The position numbers and the translations under genes were made by a program. Below the pieces are notes generated by a model. That model was not told the DNA's origin. It worked only from the letters and a program-made list of their open reading frames with translations, and searched no databases. This document shows, one piece after another, positions 47,276 to 56,698 of a stretch of 64,000 nucleotides of DNA. Source of the DNA: Microvirga ossetica (GTDB lineage Bacteria; Pseudomonadota; Alphaproteobacteria; Rhizobiales; Beijerinckiaceae); the NCBI RefSeq assembly GCF_002741015.1, contig NZ_CP016616.1:3071501-3135500 (forward strand), read 5' to 3'. Position 1 is the stretch's first letter. The number at the start of each line of letters is the position of its first letter.

Positions 47276-48637
47276 ATGGCAGCGGCTGCGCCGAAGATTG
47301 TCATTATCGGGGCGGGCTTCGGCGGCCTGACAGCCGCCCAGTTCCTGGCAAGAGCTCCCGTCGACGTGACGGTGGTCGACCGGCACAACTTCCATTACTT
47401 CCAGCCTCTGCTCTATCAGGTCGCGACCGCTGCCCTGTCTCCGGCCGACATCGCCTGGCCGATCCGCAGCATTCTCAGACGCCAGACGAACGCCACCGTT
47501 CTCATGGCCGACGTGACGGGCATCGATCCGCAGGCACGACTCGTCCATGCCGGGGACGTGACTCTTCCCTACGACATCCTCGTTCTCGGGACAGGGGCCA
47601 CGCATTCCTATTTCGGCCATCCGGAATGGGCCTCCGCGGCGCCGGGACTGAAGCAGATCGAGGACGCGACCCGGATCCGCCGCAAGGTCCTGCTGGCCTT
47701 CGAGCGTGCGGAAACGACCGATGGCGCAGATGAGCAGCGGCGGCTTCTCACCTTCGTGGTGGTGGGCGGCGGCCCGACCGGCGTCGAGATGGCCGGGGCC
47801 ATCGCCGAGGTGGCGCACCATGCGCTTCCCGCCGAGTTCCGGCACATCGACCCGCATGCCGCCCGCGTGGTCCTCGTCGAGGCCGGACCGCGCATTCTGC
47901 CGACCTTTCCGGAAGACCTCGCGGCCTATGCCCAAAAGGCACTTGAGAGGATGGGCGTGGAGGTCCTGACCTCGGCCCGGGTGACGAATTGCGACGAGCG
48001 CGGGGTCGACCTCGAAGGATCGCGGATCGAAACCGGCACCATCGTGTGGGCTGCAGGCGTGGTCGCCTCGCCGGCCGGTGAATGGCTCGAGGTCGAGCGC
48101 GACAGGGCGGGACGGGTGAAGGTGGATCCGGATCTCACCGTCCCCGGCCACCCGGAGATTTTCGTGATCGGCGACACCGCTGCAGCGGTGGACGGGGAAG
48201 GAAAAGCCGTTCCGGGCATCGCGCCTGCCGCCAAGCAGATGGGGCGCTATGTGGCCGAGGTGATCGCAGCGAGAGCCTCAAACCGGCCGGCGCCCGGACC
48301 GTTCCGCTATCGTCATCAGGGCGATCTGGCCACGATCGGGCGCAAGGCTGCGGTGGTGAAGCTCGGCAATGTTCATCTGACGGGCTTCATCGGCTGGATG
48401 TTCTGGGGCATCGCGCATGTTTACTTCCTGATCGGCCTGCGCAACAGGGCCGTGGTCGCCTTCAGCTGGCTGTGGAACTACCTGACCTATCAGCGCGGCG
48501 CCCGCCTCATCGTCGACAGCGCGAAGGCCCAGGAGAGCGCCGGGGCCGAAAAGGCGCGACCACAGAATTCCCCGGCCGAGCCGGGCCGAAAGTCTGGCCG
48601 CGATCAGGTGCCTGCCGCGGGAAACGACTGGCGTTAG
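47276..48637 (+). CDS. ndh: Type II NADH dehydrogenase
   Basis: A 453-residue non-proton-pumping NADH:quinone oxidoreductase. FAD-binding IIGAGFGGLTAAQ near the start, NFHYFQPLLYQVA, NAD-binding VVVGGGPTGVEMAG (about 162-175), IFVIGDTAA for FAD and the membrane-facing FIGWMFWGIAHVYFLIG near residues 375-395. The last 50 residues are polar. It feeds electrons to ubiquinone at the inner membrane. Its position in the clpB-DUF4167 gap, beside stress genes, is unusual. Confidence 0.9.
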   Translation: MAAAAPKIVIIGAGFGGLTAAQFLARAPVDVTVVDRHNFHYFQPLLYQVATAALSPADIAWPIRSILRRQTNATVLMADVTGIDPQARLVHAGDVTLPYDILVLGTGATHSYFGHPEWASAAPGLKQIEDATRIRRKVLLAFERAETTDGADEQRRLLTFVVVGGGPTGVEMAGAIAEVAHHALPAEFRHIDPHAARVVLVEAGPRILPTFPEDLAAYAQKALERMGVEVLTSARVTNCDERGVDLEGSRIETGTIVWAAGVVASPAGEWLEVERDRAGRVKVDPDLTVPGHPEIFVIGDTAAAVDGEGKAVPGIAPAAKQMGRYVAEVIAARASNRPAPGPFRYRHQGDLATIGRKAAVVKLGNVHLTGFIGWMFWGIAHVYFLIGLRNRAVVAFSWLWNYLTYQRGARLIVDSAKAQESAGAEKARPQNSPAEPGRKSGRDQVPAAGNDWR

Positions 48638-48650
48638 GGCCGGCATCATG

Positions 48651-48752
48651 TGTCATCCCCGGCGGCCCGGAGGGCCGGGAAGGGGATCCACCCACATGCC
48701 CAGCGCACTATGGATTCCCTTCCCCTCCGCTCACGCTCCGGCCGGGAATGAC
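48651..48752. repeat. Intergenic repeat, family E (copy)
   Basis: TGTCATCCCCGGCGGCCCGG at the left and CTCCGGCCGGGAATGACA at the right, inner GGGAAGGGGATCC/GGATTCCCTTCCCC. It lies between ndh and the MOSC gene. Confidence 0.8.
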
Positions 48753-48813
48753 ATTGTGAGGTGTCGGGCGTTCTGCCTTGCCCCGCTCTCTCTCGCCCTT
48801 TATCGCTTAAGCC

Positions 48814-49596
48814 ATGAGCATCCGCATCGCCTCCCTGCAGCGCTATCCGGTCAAGGGCCTGTCCCCCGAGGGGCTGTCCTCCGTTGCCCTCACGAAGGGC
48901 GATTACTTTCCGGGCGACCGGTTGTTCGCCATCGAGAACGGCCCGGCCGGGTTCGATCCGGAGAACCCGCAGCATCAGCCCAAGATCAAGTTCCTGATGC
49001 TGATGCGCAACGAGAGCCTGGCGCGGCTCAAAACCCGCTATCTCGATTCGATCACGACCCTCTTCATCGAGCAGGGCGGACGCGAGGTGGCGCGCGGCGA
49101 TCTCTCGACGCGGGAAGGGCGGCTTGCCATCGAGGCCTATTTCCGCCGCTTCATGCCGAAGGAATTGCGCGGTCCGCCGAAGGTGCTCGCGGCGCCCGAC
49201 GGATTCCGCTTCACCGATTCGCGGCGCGGCTTCGTCTCGCTCATCAACTTGGCGAGCGTGCGCGAGTTGGAGACCATGATCGGTGCGCCAGTCGATCCCT
49301 TACGCTTTCGCGGCAACATCCATGTCGAGGGTCTCGCGCCGTGGGCCGAGTTCGATCTCGTCGGGCAGATACTGACCGCACCTTCCGGCCTGCGCCTGAA
49401 GGTGACCAAGCGCATCGAGCGCTGCGCGGCGACGAACGTGGACCCGGATACCGGCATCCGCGACCTGGAGATCCCGAAGAGCCTGATGCGATCTTACGGC
49501 CATTTCGATTGCGGCATCTATGCCGAGGTGCTCGACGGCGGCGTGATCGAGACGGGCGACAGCTTCGAGCGCGAGCAGGCGACGCTGGCTCTCTAG
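48814..49596 (+). CDS. MOSC domain protein
   Basis: A 260-residue protein with an N-terminal MOSC_N beta-barrel (about 1-115, starting IRIASLQRYPVKGLSPEGL) and a C-terminal MOSC domain (about 120-255) with the conserved cysteine in RIERCAATNVDPDTG (about 209), proposed to bind molybdenum cofactor sulphur. Relatives include mARC-type and YcbX-type oxidoreductases. It is a single gene between repeats; partner reductase not visible. Confidence 0.83.
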   Translation: MSIRIASLQRYPVKGLSPEGLSSVALTKGDYFPGDRLFAIENGPAGFDPENPQHQPKIKFLMLMRNESLARLKTRYLDSITTLFIEQGGREVARGDLSTREGRLAIEAYFRRFMPKELRGPPKVLAAPDGFRFTDSRRGFVSLINLASVRELETMIGAPVDPLRFRGNIHVEGLAPWAEFDLVGQILTAPSGLRLKVTKRIERCAATNVDPDTGIRDLEIPKSLMRSYGHFDCGIYAEVLDGGVIETGDSFEREQATLAL

Positions 49597-49648
49597 AGCA
49601 TCGGACCGAAAAGTGGATTTGCACTTTTCGGAATTACCCGATGCTCTA
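49595..49648. repeat. Intergenic repeat, family D (short copy)
   Basis: AGAGCATCGGACCGAAAAGTGG paired with CACTTTTCGG and CCGATGCTCTA; a single hairpin after the MOSC gene. Confidence 0.8.
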
Positions 49649-49994
49649 GCTGTTTGATCCCAGGGTTTGATGGTGCATTCTTATCGCCGGAATGGAGGGA
49701 TGCGCTTCTCTATTCGGCCCCTCCAAGTCAAGCGCTTTTAAGGCATCGGCCATCCCACCTCCAGGCAGTCGTCTCTCGCAGGGCCTTGCTTCTCTCCGGG
49801 ATCGGCACATTTGCCCTCCCACCATGGGATTCGTAGGATGAGGTGGCTCAATCTATGGGGCGTTCTGGCCGCGGCAGCGCGGCCGATACAAGCGCATCCA
49901 CGAGCTCGCCTGATCCATCGTCCTGCGAAGGACGTCTTTCTTCCGCCTTCTGGCGGAATTCGAGTTATCTCATTGCCCGTTCCGGTATGGCATC
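49649..49994. other. Intergenic stretch left of the IS110 element
   Basis: The 346 bases between the family D repeat and the IS110 transposase stop contain no gene I can support. Part of it probably belongs to the non-coding right end of the IS110 element (downstream of its transposase). I could not place the element boundary because IS110 elements often lack obvious inverted repeats. Confidence 0.4.
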
Positions 49995-51035
49995 TTAGAC
50001 AGCTGCGGGTATGCTTTCCCTCGTCCAGCGGAATACGGTGCCATCGCTCCAGATGCGGTGCATGATCACGCCCAGACGCCGGGCCAGCGCAACAATGGCT
50101 TTTCGCCCACCACGCCGTTTGGCGATATTCATCGCCCATGCTTTCAACCACGACCACTTCACGTGAACATTCGTCAGCATGACTTGAGCGGCTTCGTACA
50201 ACAGCGTTCGCATCATGCCATCCCCGCAGAGGGAGACGCGGCCGATCCGGTTGCTCTCACCCGACTGATGAAGCACCGGCGTTAACCCCAGGGAGGCACC
50301 CACGGCTTTGGAGTTCCGGAAGCGAGCCGGAACGTCGATAGTACTGGCATAGGCTAAAGCGACAACGGGACCGACCCCTGGAATGGTCATCAGGCGTCGA
50401 CAAACACCGTCGTCGCGGACAATCGATAGCAGCTTTCGATGAAGACGCTCGAACTCCTCTCGAAGCTTTCGCCGGCTGGCCAGCAGCGGCTCTATGATCT
50501 CTGCCAGGTCAGGCAGACAGTCAAGGAGTTCGCGAATGCGGATGTCGAATTTGGCTGCGCCAACGATGCCGACTTTGAGGCCGAAGTTGCGCAGCAGGCC
50601 GCGAATATCATTCTCAAATGCAATCGCCTTCTCCTGCAGCAACTTGCGGGCGGTCAGGAGGGCGCGCCGCTTTTGGCTGGTCAGGGTTTTTACATGAACC
50701 GGTCGGAACAGATTCACCCGCATCATCTGCGCAATGCCACGTGCGTCGTTGCGGTCACTCTTGTTCACCTGTGCCTTGAGGAATGCCTTCGTATGGCGGG
50801 TCTCGATGCAGACGATAGGCAGACCGGCTTCTGCAAGCCCACTGAACAGCCATTGCGACAAAGGGCCAGCCTCAAGGCCGATCCGCTCGAGCCGCCAAGC
50901 AGGATCGTGGAGGACTTGCGCGAGATCGTCTGGGTGGCTCGGCACCTTTGTCTCGCGACAGATCCTACCCGTTTCATCCACAATGCACACCGACGTCTCT
51001 TTCACCGAGACGTCCAGTCCAGCATAGTGCTTCAT
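49995..51035 (-). mobile_element. IS110-family transposase (recombinase)
   Basis: A 346-residue IS110 recombinase with an N-terminal RuvC-like DEDD domain (Asp8 in AGLDVS, Glu55 in GLEAG, Asp94 and Asp97 in NKSDRNDARG) and a C-terminal Transposase_20 domain with TIPGVGPVVALAYA and the serine-bearing RTLLYEAA region. All catalytic residues are present, so it is probably intact. AAGGAAG precedes the ATG. IS110 elements are now known to use a bridge RNA made from their non-coding ends. It is oriented away from the neighbouring IS481 gene. Confidence 0.9.
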
Positions 51036-51151
51036 GCTAGGCTTCCTTTCCTGATGCTTGTGCTTGATCCAACAGACCAGGTTTCATCATCGTCCCGCGG
51101 CGCGCGCCTTTCTAGCCCAAGCCATGGGATGGCAGGCCGAATACTCCATCT
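51036..51151 (-). other. Candidate IS110 left end with bridge-RNA region
   Basis: The 116 bases upstream of the IS110 gene and before the IS481 ATG contain GC hairpins (CCGCGGCGCG region; GGCC and CTCC-ATG-GGAG palindromes). In the IS110 subgroup the bridge RNA is encoded upstream of the recombinase, so part of it may be here, running into the IS481 5' region. No boundary or core match was established. Confidence 0.3.
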
Positions 51152-52156
51152 ATGGGCCAGGTTCTCCATGGGAGCGCCACAACGCTCGATCCAGTCCGTC
51201 GAGCAATACAAAATAGTCAAGCGAGCCTGAGGGCCCTGGCCGAGCGCCATGGCATCAACCCGAAGACGGTCGCCAAATGGAAGAAGCGGGATACCACCGC
51301 AGATCGCCCGACGGGGCCGAGAGCACCGCATTCCACGGTGCTCTCGGTTTCGGAAGAGGCGATCGTCGTCGCCTTCCGCAAGCACACCCTGCTGCCGCTG
51401 GACGATTGCCTTTACGCCCTTCAGCCCACCATCCCGCACCTGACGCGCTCATCCCTGCATCGCTGTCTGCAGCGGCATGGTATCAGCCGCTTGCCAGAGG
51501 TGACCGGCGACAAGCCCGCCAAGAAGAAGTTCAAGAGCTACCCGATCGGTTACTTCCACATCGACATCGCCGAGGTGCATACGGAAGAGGGCCGGCTTTA
51601 TCTGTTCGTGGCCATTGATCGCACGTCTAAATTCGCCTTTGCCCAACTGCATGAGAAAGCCACAAGGCGCGTGGCGGGTGACTTCCTGCGGGCGCTGATC
51701 GCGGCCGTGCCTTACAAGATCCACACGGTTCTCACCGACAACGGCACTCACTTCACCACACCCGGCAACACCAGTTCGGCTGCCCCTCTGATCAAAGAGG
51801 CGATGGCCCACGGCGAGATCTTCCGGGCCCATTCGTTCGAGCTCGCCTGTGCGCAGAACGACATCGAGCACCGCCTGACCAAACCACGCCATCCCTGGAC
51901 GAACGGACAGGTTGAGCGCATGAACCGGACCCTCAAGGACGCGACCGTCAGGCGCTACTACTACGACACCCACGACCAGCTGCAGGGGCACCTGGGCGAC
52001 TTCCTCGCCGCCTACAACTTCGCCCGAAGGCTCAAGACCCTGCGCGGCCTCACGCCCTACGAGTACATCTGCAAGATCTGGACAAGCGAGCCTCAACGCT
52101 TCAGGCTCGACCCGCTCCACCAAATGCCGGGACTAAACATCAGAGGGCGAGGTTGA
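51152..52156 (+). mobile_element. IS481-family transposase
   Basis: A 334-residue transposase: N-terminal helix-turn-helix (about 20-45, LRALAERHGINPKTVAKWKK) and a DDE integrase-like core with Asp138 (FHIDIAEV), Asp196 (VLTDNGTH) and Glu255 (WTNGQVERMNRT). Catalytic residues are intact. I recall that close relatives end soon after QMPGLN; here the frame continues four codons (IRGRG) and its stop at 52156 lies inside the RTX gene on the opposite strand. No terminal inverted repeats were found by eye, so the element may be truncated at one or both ends. Confidence 0.88.
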
Positions 52157-55100
52157 AGTCTGCCGTGATACGGACCCAGGTAATGCCCGTTCCGACTCTG
52201 ATGGTGAGGCTGGGCGCCACGTTCACGCCTTGAAGTCCGACGTATGCGTAAAGGACGCCGTTCGTCGAATCGTAATAGAGAGTGCCGGCGGCCATCGCCC
52301 CAGGGGCAGTCGTGCCAAATAACAGCGAGAATGTCTGATCGCCCGCCTGGTTGGTGACCGGATCGATGAAGGAAAAATCGAGCAAGTCCGCGCTCTGACT
52401 GTCGACACCGCCGGCCCGGCTGAAGTCGAAGTCGCTGAGGGTATCGGACGAACCGGGGCTGAGGTCTGAGGACGTGTAGGTGAAGATATCCCGGCCGAAC
52501 CCGCCTGTGAGGGTGTCGTTGCCCGTGCCGCCATAGATGGTATCGCCGCCTTCGCCGCCGTTGAGGCTGTCGTTGCCGCCGTAGCCGATAAGTCTATCGC
52601 CGCCGCCGCCGATGAGGGTGTCGCCGTCGAGGCCGCCGCTGAGGACGTCGTTGCCTTCGCCGCCATCGAGGATGTTATTGCCGCTGTCGCTGCCGATCAA
52701 TTCGCCGCCGCTGCCGAGCCAGTCGTCCCCATCGCCGCCGTTGAGGCTGTCGTCGCCGTTGCCGCCGAAGACGGTGTCGTTGCCGATGCCGCCATCGAGA
52801 ATGTCGTTGCCGGAATCGCCGTTGAGGCTGTCGTTGCCACCGCCCCCGTCGGCGTTGTCGTTGTCGTCGCCGCCATAAAGGACGTCGTTGCCGAGGCCGC
52901 CGATGAGGGTGTCGTTGCCGGAATCGCCGCGGAGGGTGTCGTCGCCAAAGCCGCCCACGAGGATGTCGTTGCCGAGGCCGCCGCCGAGGGCGTCGCTGTC
53001 GTCACCGCCGTCGAGGCTGTCGTCACCGTCGCTGCCCTCGAGGCTGTCATTGCTGAAGCTGCCCAGGAGGGTGTCGTTGCCGATGCCGCCGATGAGGGTG
53101 TCATTGTCGCTGCCGCCGTCGAGGAAGTCATGGCCCTCGCTGCCGTCGAGCCTGTCGTCGCCGATGCCACCAATGAGGGTGTTGTCGAGGGCATTGCCGG
53201 TGCCGGAGAGCGCCGTGCCGAGGAGCACGAGATTCTCGATGCCGGTGCCGAGCGTGTAGTTGAGCGCGGCGCGAACCGTGTCGGTCCCGCCTCCGGTTTC
53301 GGCAACCGTGTCGCCCGCGTCGTCGACCTCGTACGTGTCGTCGCCTGCGCCGCCGTCGAGGCTATCGGCACCCACTCCGCCGATGAGGGTGTCGTCGCCG
53401 TTGCCGCCTGCGAGGCTGTCGTTGCCGGCACTGCCATCGAGCGAGTCGTTGCCGTCGCCACCGATGACGGAGTCGGTGCCGTCGCCGCCGGTGAGGGTAT
53501 CGGTGCCGTCGCCGCCGTCGAGGGTGTCGTTGCCCTCGCCGCCCGAGAGGCTGTTTGCGAGCACGTTGCCGACGATGACGTTGTCGATGGCATTGCCGGT
53601 GCCGGCGATGGCGGCACCAATGAGGATGAGCCGTTCCGCGTTGTCCCCAAGCACGTAGTCGACCGAGGCCTGGACGCTGTCGTAGCCGTCGCCGGTTGCC
53701 TCCAGGATCTCGTCGCTCGCATCGTCGACGAGATAGAGGTCGTTGCCTTCGCCGCCCTGCAGCACATCCGCTCCGGCGCCGCCGTCGAGCGTGTCGCTCC
53801 CGGCCTCGCCCTTGAGCGTGTTCGCCAGTGCATTGCCGATGATCGTGTTGTCGAGGGCATTGCCGGTGCCCGATCGTGCCGGTCCGATCAGCACGAGAAT
53901 TTCGACGCCGCCGCCGAGCGTGTAGTCGATCGCTGCCGTGCGGATCATGTCGATCCCGCCGCCCTCCGCTTCGACGATCACATCCCCGGCATCGCCGACG
54001 AGATAGACATCGTTGCCCGCGCCACCTTCCAGCGTATCGGCGCCCGCGCCGCCGTCGAGCGTGTTGTCGCCGGCATTGCCGGCAATCCGGTTGGCGAGAT
54101 CGTTGCCCGTGCCGGAGCGCGCGCCGCCCGTCAGCACCAGCCGCTCGACATCGGCGCCGAGCGTGTAATCGATGGAACTCCACACCGTATCGATGTCGCC
54201 GTTGGCCACCTCGACCACGACGTCACCGGCGTCGTCGACGAAGTACATGTCGTCGCCCGAGCCCCCCGCCATGGTGTCCGCGCCGGCCTCGCCATCGAGC
54301 CGGTCGTTGCCCGAGCCCCCCGTCATGGAGTCTGCGCCGGCGCCGCCGTCGATCCGGTCATCGCCGTCGCTGCCTTGGAGCGAATCGGCGCCGGCGCCGC
54401 CCAAGAGCGTGTCGTCGCCGCCTCCGAGGAGGGTATCGTCGCCGGCCGCCCCGTCGAGCCGGTTGGCGAGGGCGGTGCCCATGATCCGGTTGGCGAGATC
54501 GTTGCCCGTTCCGGACACGGCGCTGTCGAACAGCATGAGGTTCTCAAGATGCGCTCCCAGCATCCAGCTGACATAGGCCCGCACCGTGTCGATGCCTTCG
54601 TTCGCCTTCTCGGTGATCCGGTCGCCCGCATGGTCGACGCGATAGATGTCATTGCCTTTGCCTCCGGCGAGCCTGTCGGCGCCGCCCTTGCCGTCGAGGA
54701 GGTTGTTGCCGGTATTGCCGGTGATGGTGTTGGCAAGGCTGTTGCCGAAGCCGTTCACGGCCTTGCGGCCGGTGAGCGTCAGGTTCTCGACCTGCGATCC
54801 CAAGGTCCAGTCGACGGAGGATTTGACGTGATCGGTGCCGCCCTTGGCTTTCTCGGTGACCCGGTCGCCGGTGTTGTCGACGATGTAGGTGTCGTTGCCG
54901 GCGCCACCCGTCATGCGGTCGCGGCCTTTGCGGCCGTCGAGCAGGTCGTTGCCGCCGAGCCCCGAGAGCACGTCGCTGCCCGAGGTGCCGAAGAGCCTGT
55001 CGGCCCTGGGCGTGCCGGGGACGGCGAGGGCGTTCGGCGCCGCGGCCAGGGCGGTCGAGAGGTCGGAGGAGCGCTCGTCGTCCAGGGCGCCCGGGTCGAG

Positions 55101-55166
55101 GAACGGCTTTTTCTTCCGAGCCGGTTCGAGGAAAGCGGCAAGCAGGCGCAGCTGAGACTTGGCCAT
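52140..55166 (-). CDS. Large RTX/hemolysin-type calcium-binding repeat protein
   Basis: About 1008 residues (ATG 55166; ATG 55178 is an alternative). After a short N-terminus with a KKK cluster, almost the whole protein is built from GGxGxDxLxG-type RTX nonapeptides and five to six longer modules of about 100 residues with DYTLGxxxExLxLxG, SGTGNxLxN and YxVDDAGD motifs. The last 100 residues resemble the C-terminal domain of serralysin-type or T1SS cargo (DFDFSRAGG...LLDFSFID). It should bind Ca2+ outside the cell after type I secretion; no T1SS genes are near. No protease or lipase motif is seen. Confidence 0.85.
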   Translation of the reverse strand: MAKSQLRLLAAFLEPARKKKPFLDPGALDDERSSDLSTALAAAPNALAVPGTPRADRLFGTSGSDVLSGLGGNDLLDGRKGRDRMTGGAGNDTYIVDNTGDRVTEKAKGGTDHVKSSVDWTLGSQVENLTLTGRKAVNGFGNSLANTITGNTGNNLLDGKGGADRLAGGKGNDIYRVDHAGDRITEKANEGIDTVRAYVSWMLGAHLENLMLFDSAVSGTGNDLANRIMGTALANRLDGAAGDDTLLGGGDDTLLGGAGADSLQGSDGDDRIDGGAGADSMTGGSGNDRLDGEAGADTMAGGSGDDMYFVDDAGDVVVEVANGDIDTVWSSIDYTLGADVERLVLTGGARSGTGNDLANRIAGNAGDNTLDGGAGADTLEGGAGNDVYLVGDAGDVIVEAEGGGIDMIRTAAIDYTLGGGVEILVLIGPARSGTGNALDNTIIGNALANTLKGEAGSDTLDGGAGADVLQGGEGNDLYLVDDASDEILEATGDGYDSVQASVDYVLGDNAERLILIGAAIAGTGNAIDNVIVGNVLANSLSGGEGNDTLDGGDGTDTLTGGDGTDSVIGGDGNDSLDGSAGNDSLAGGNGDDTLIGGVGADSLDGGAGDDTYEVDDAGDTVAETGGGTDTVRAALNYTLGTGIENLVLLGTALSGTGNALDNTLIGGIGDDRLDGSEGHDFLDGGSDNDTLIGGIGNDTLLGSFSNDSLEGSDGDDSLDGGDDSDALGGGLGNDILVGGFGDDTLRGDSGNDTLIGGLGNDVLYGGDDNDNADGGGGNDSLNGDSGNDILDGGIGNDTVFGGNGDDSLNGGDGDDWLGSGGELIGSDSGNNILDGGEGNDVLSGGLDGDTLIGGGGDRLIGYGGNDSLNGGEGGDTIYGGTGNDTLTGGFGRDIFTYTSSDLSPGSSDTLSDFDFSRAGGVDSQSADLLDFSFIDPVTNQAGDQTFSLLFGTTAPGAMAAGTLYYDSTNGVLYAYVGLQGVNVAPSLTIRVGTGITWVRITADFNLAL

Positions 55167-55198
55167 GGCGGACCCCATTCATGGGTTAAGCTTGGCCG

Positions 55199-55212
55199 TT
55201 AACTTATGTTAA
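55199..55212. promoter_or_regulatory. AT-rich palindrome upstream of the RTX gene
   Basis: TTAAC-TTAT-GTTAA in an unusually AT-rich stretch (55180-55250) between the RTX start and the DUF4167 terminator. A plausible site for a regulator such as a MucR/Ros-type protein, but this is only a location-based guess. Confidence 0.35.
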
Positions 55213-55254
55213 ACGTTATTATGAATCAATTCTGTATGGATGACGCCGAAGGCA

Positions 55255-55284
55255 ACAAAAAAGGGAGAGCCAGGCTCTCCCTTT
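55255..55284 (-). terminator. Rho-independent terminator of the DUF4167 gene
   Basis: Minus strand AAAGGGAGAG and CTCTCCCTTT arms with a 5-base loop, followed by TTTGTTG. It ends the transcript that includes the DUF4167 gene. Confidence 0.87.
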
Positions 55285-55306
55285 CGATGTCGTATGCCAG
55301 CCGGCC

Positions 55307-56338
55307 TTATTCGGCGGCGGGAGTCTCGACCGCATCGGAGGCGAAACCGCCATTCTCCGCATTGGCCGCGTCGATCATTTCCTGACGGGTGCGGCGGCGG
55401 CGGCGCGGACGGGGCGCCTCCTGGTCATTGGCCGCATCCTGCACCACCGGAGCCTGGGTCTCCTCGACGGGCGCCGGAGCCACCGTGCGGACCGGATTCG
55501 TCAGGAAGGCCGGCAGGGTGCCCTGCTCGGGCGCCTCGGCTTCGTCGCGACGGCGGTCACGCGGGAAGCGCTCACGGCGCTCCGGGCGATCCCCCCGCTC
55601 GAAACGCTCGGTGCGCTCGGGGCGGTCATTCCGATCTTGCCGATCCTGGCGTTCGTTGCGGTCCTGGCGCTCGAAGCGGGCCGGGCGCTCGTTGCGCTCG
55701 CCGTTCTCGGACCGGGCCTCGAAAGGCTGGTCGTCACGCTGGAAGTCCTGGCGCTGGCTATCCTGGCGCGGGCCGTCCTGGCGCGGATTGCGGTCGCGCT
55801 GGAAGCGCTCGCGCCGCTCGCCGCGATCCTGGCGGTCATTCCGATCTGGGCGATCCTGCCGCTCGGGACGGTCGTTCCGGTCCTGGCGGTCGAAGCGGGC
55901 CGGGCGCTCGCCGCGATTCTCGTAAGGCTGCGGCTGGGAGCCGTAATCGGCCTCCTCGCCATTGCCGAAATCTTGGCCGCCCTGACGCTCGAAGCCGGGC
56001 CGGTCGCCCTGGCCGAAGCCCTCTTCCTCGTTGCCGTCTTCGTCGAAGGGCCGCTGCTGGTAGCCGTACTGCTCGCGCAGCTGCTCCTGAGCGGCGGCGA
56101 TGATGCGGTAATAATGCTCGGCGTGCTGGAAATAGTTCTCGGCCGACACCGGGTCGCCGCTCGAGAGCGCGTCGCGGGCAAGCTGGCTGTATTTCTCGGC
56201 GACATGCTGAGCCGTGCCGCGGATCTTCACGTCCGGACCGTTCGACTCATAGCTCTTGGTCAGGGGGTTGGGCCCCTTGTTGTTGTTGCGGTTGTTGTTG
56301 TTACGACCGCGCATACGCCTGTTTTGTCCTGGTCTCAT
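55307..56338 (-). CDS. DUF4167 protein with long Arg/Asp-rich low-complexity region
   Basis: A 343-residue protein. Residues 1-75 hold the conserved DUF4167 core (RRMRGRNNNNRNNN, YESNGPDVKIRGTAQHVAEKY, ALSSGDPVSAENYFQHAEHYYRII). Residues about 130-275 are an extended series of RxDRxDR/ERxxRF repeats, typical of RNA-binding disordered regions. The end is Arg-rich (RRRRRTRQEMIDAAN). The family is alphaproteobacterial and unstudied; the composition suggests RNA or nucleoid contact. ATG 56338 is chosen. Expected neighbours prmC-prfA are upstream; clpB, the usual downstream neighbour as I recall, is displaced. Confidence 0.85.
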   Translation of the reverse strand: MRPGQNRRMRGRNNNNRNNNKGPNPLTKSYESNGPDVKIRGTAQHVAEKYSQLARDALSSGDPVSAENYFQHAEHYYRIIAAAQEQLREQYGYQQRPFDEDGNEEEGFGQGDRPGFERQGGQDFGNGEEADYGSQPQPYENRGERPARFDRQDRNDRPERQDRPDRNDRQDRGERRERFQRDRNPRQDGPRQDSQRQDFQRDDQPFEARSENGERNERPARFERQDRNERQDRQDRNDRPERTERFERGDRPERRERFPRDRRRDEAEAPEQGTLPAFLTNPVRTVAPAPVEETQAPVVQDAANDQEAPRPRRRRRTRQEMIDAANAENGGFASDAVETPAAE

Positions 56339-56698
56339 TTTCGCTCTACGAGCCTCGCTGGTTCTTAAAAGCCCACGCGATATGCAAGCCAATGTTCACC
56401 GAACGGGCTCAACGCCCACCGTTCGCGTGGCAAACCGTCTGTCGTTCGACCACAGCCCTCAAGAGACTTGGCCATCCTTCAGTGTCGGGTTCAGGTAATC
56501 GCGCCAGGCTGTTCCGTTTCAAGAGCCCCTGCCTGCGCGATTGATATCGTTTGGTCTTCCGGCATGCCCCCGAGGGGCTGCCGATTTGTTTAGACCGAGG
56601 ACGATCTCTAGATCCGAATCTAGCGGGTTCCGCTCGGTCCAACAAGGGCTAATTCGGGTTTTATCCCACCCTGGGACAAGAAAGCCGCACCCTGCTCA
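56339..56698. other. Intergenic region between prmC and DUF4167 gene
   Basis: A 360-base stretch with no gene I can support. It must contain the DUF4167 promoter on the minus strand. It holds a stretch with small inverted repeats (GATCTCTAGATC-like at about 56604-56615) but no consensus element of the families noted elsewhere. Confidence 0.35.

Noticed and set aside
52500..53600. Tandem short repeats as CRISPR or minisatellite
   Set aside because: The repeats are codons for RTX nonapeptides in one open frame, not equal repeats with unique spacers.
53130..55202. Long plus-strand frame across the RTX gene
   Set aside because: It is the mirror of the repetitive RTX code; its repeated composition has no independent motif.
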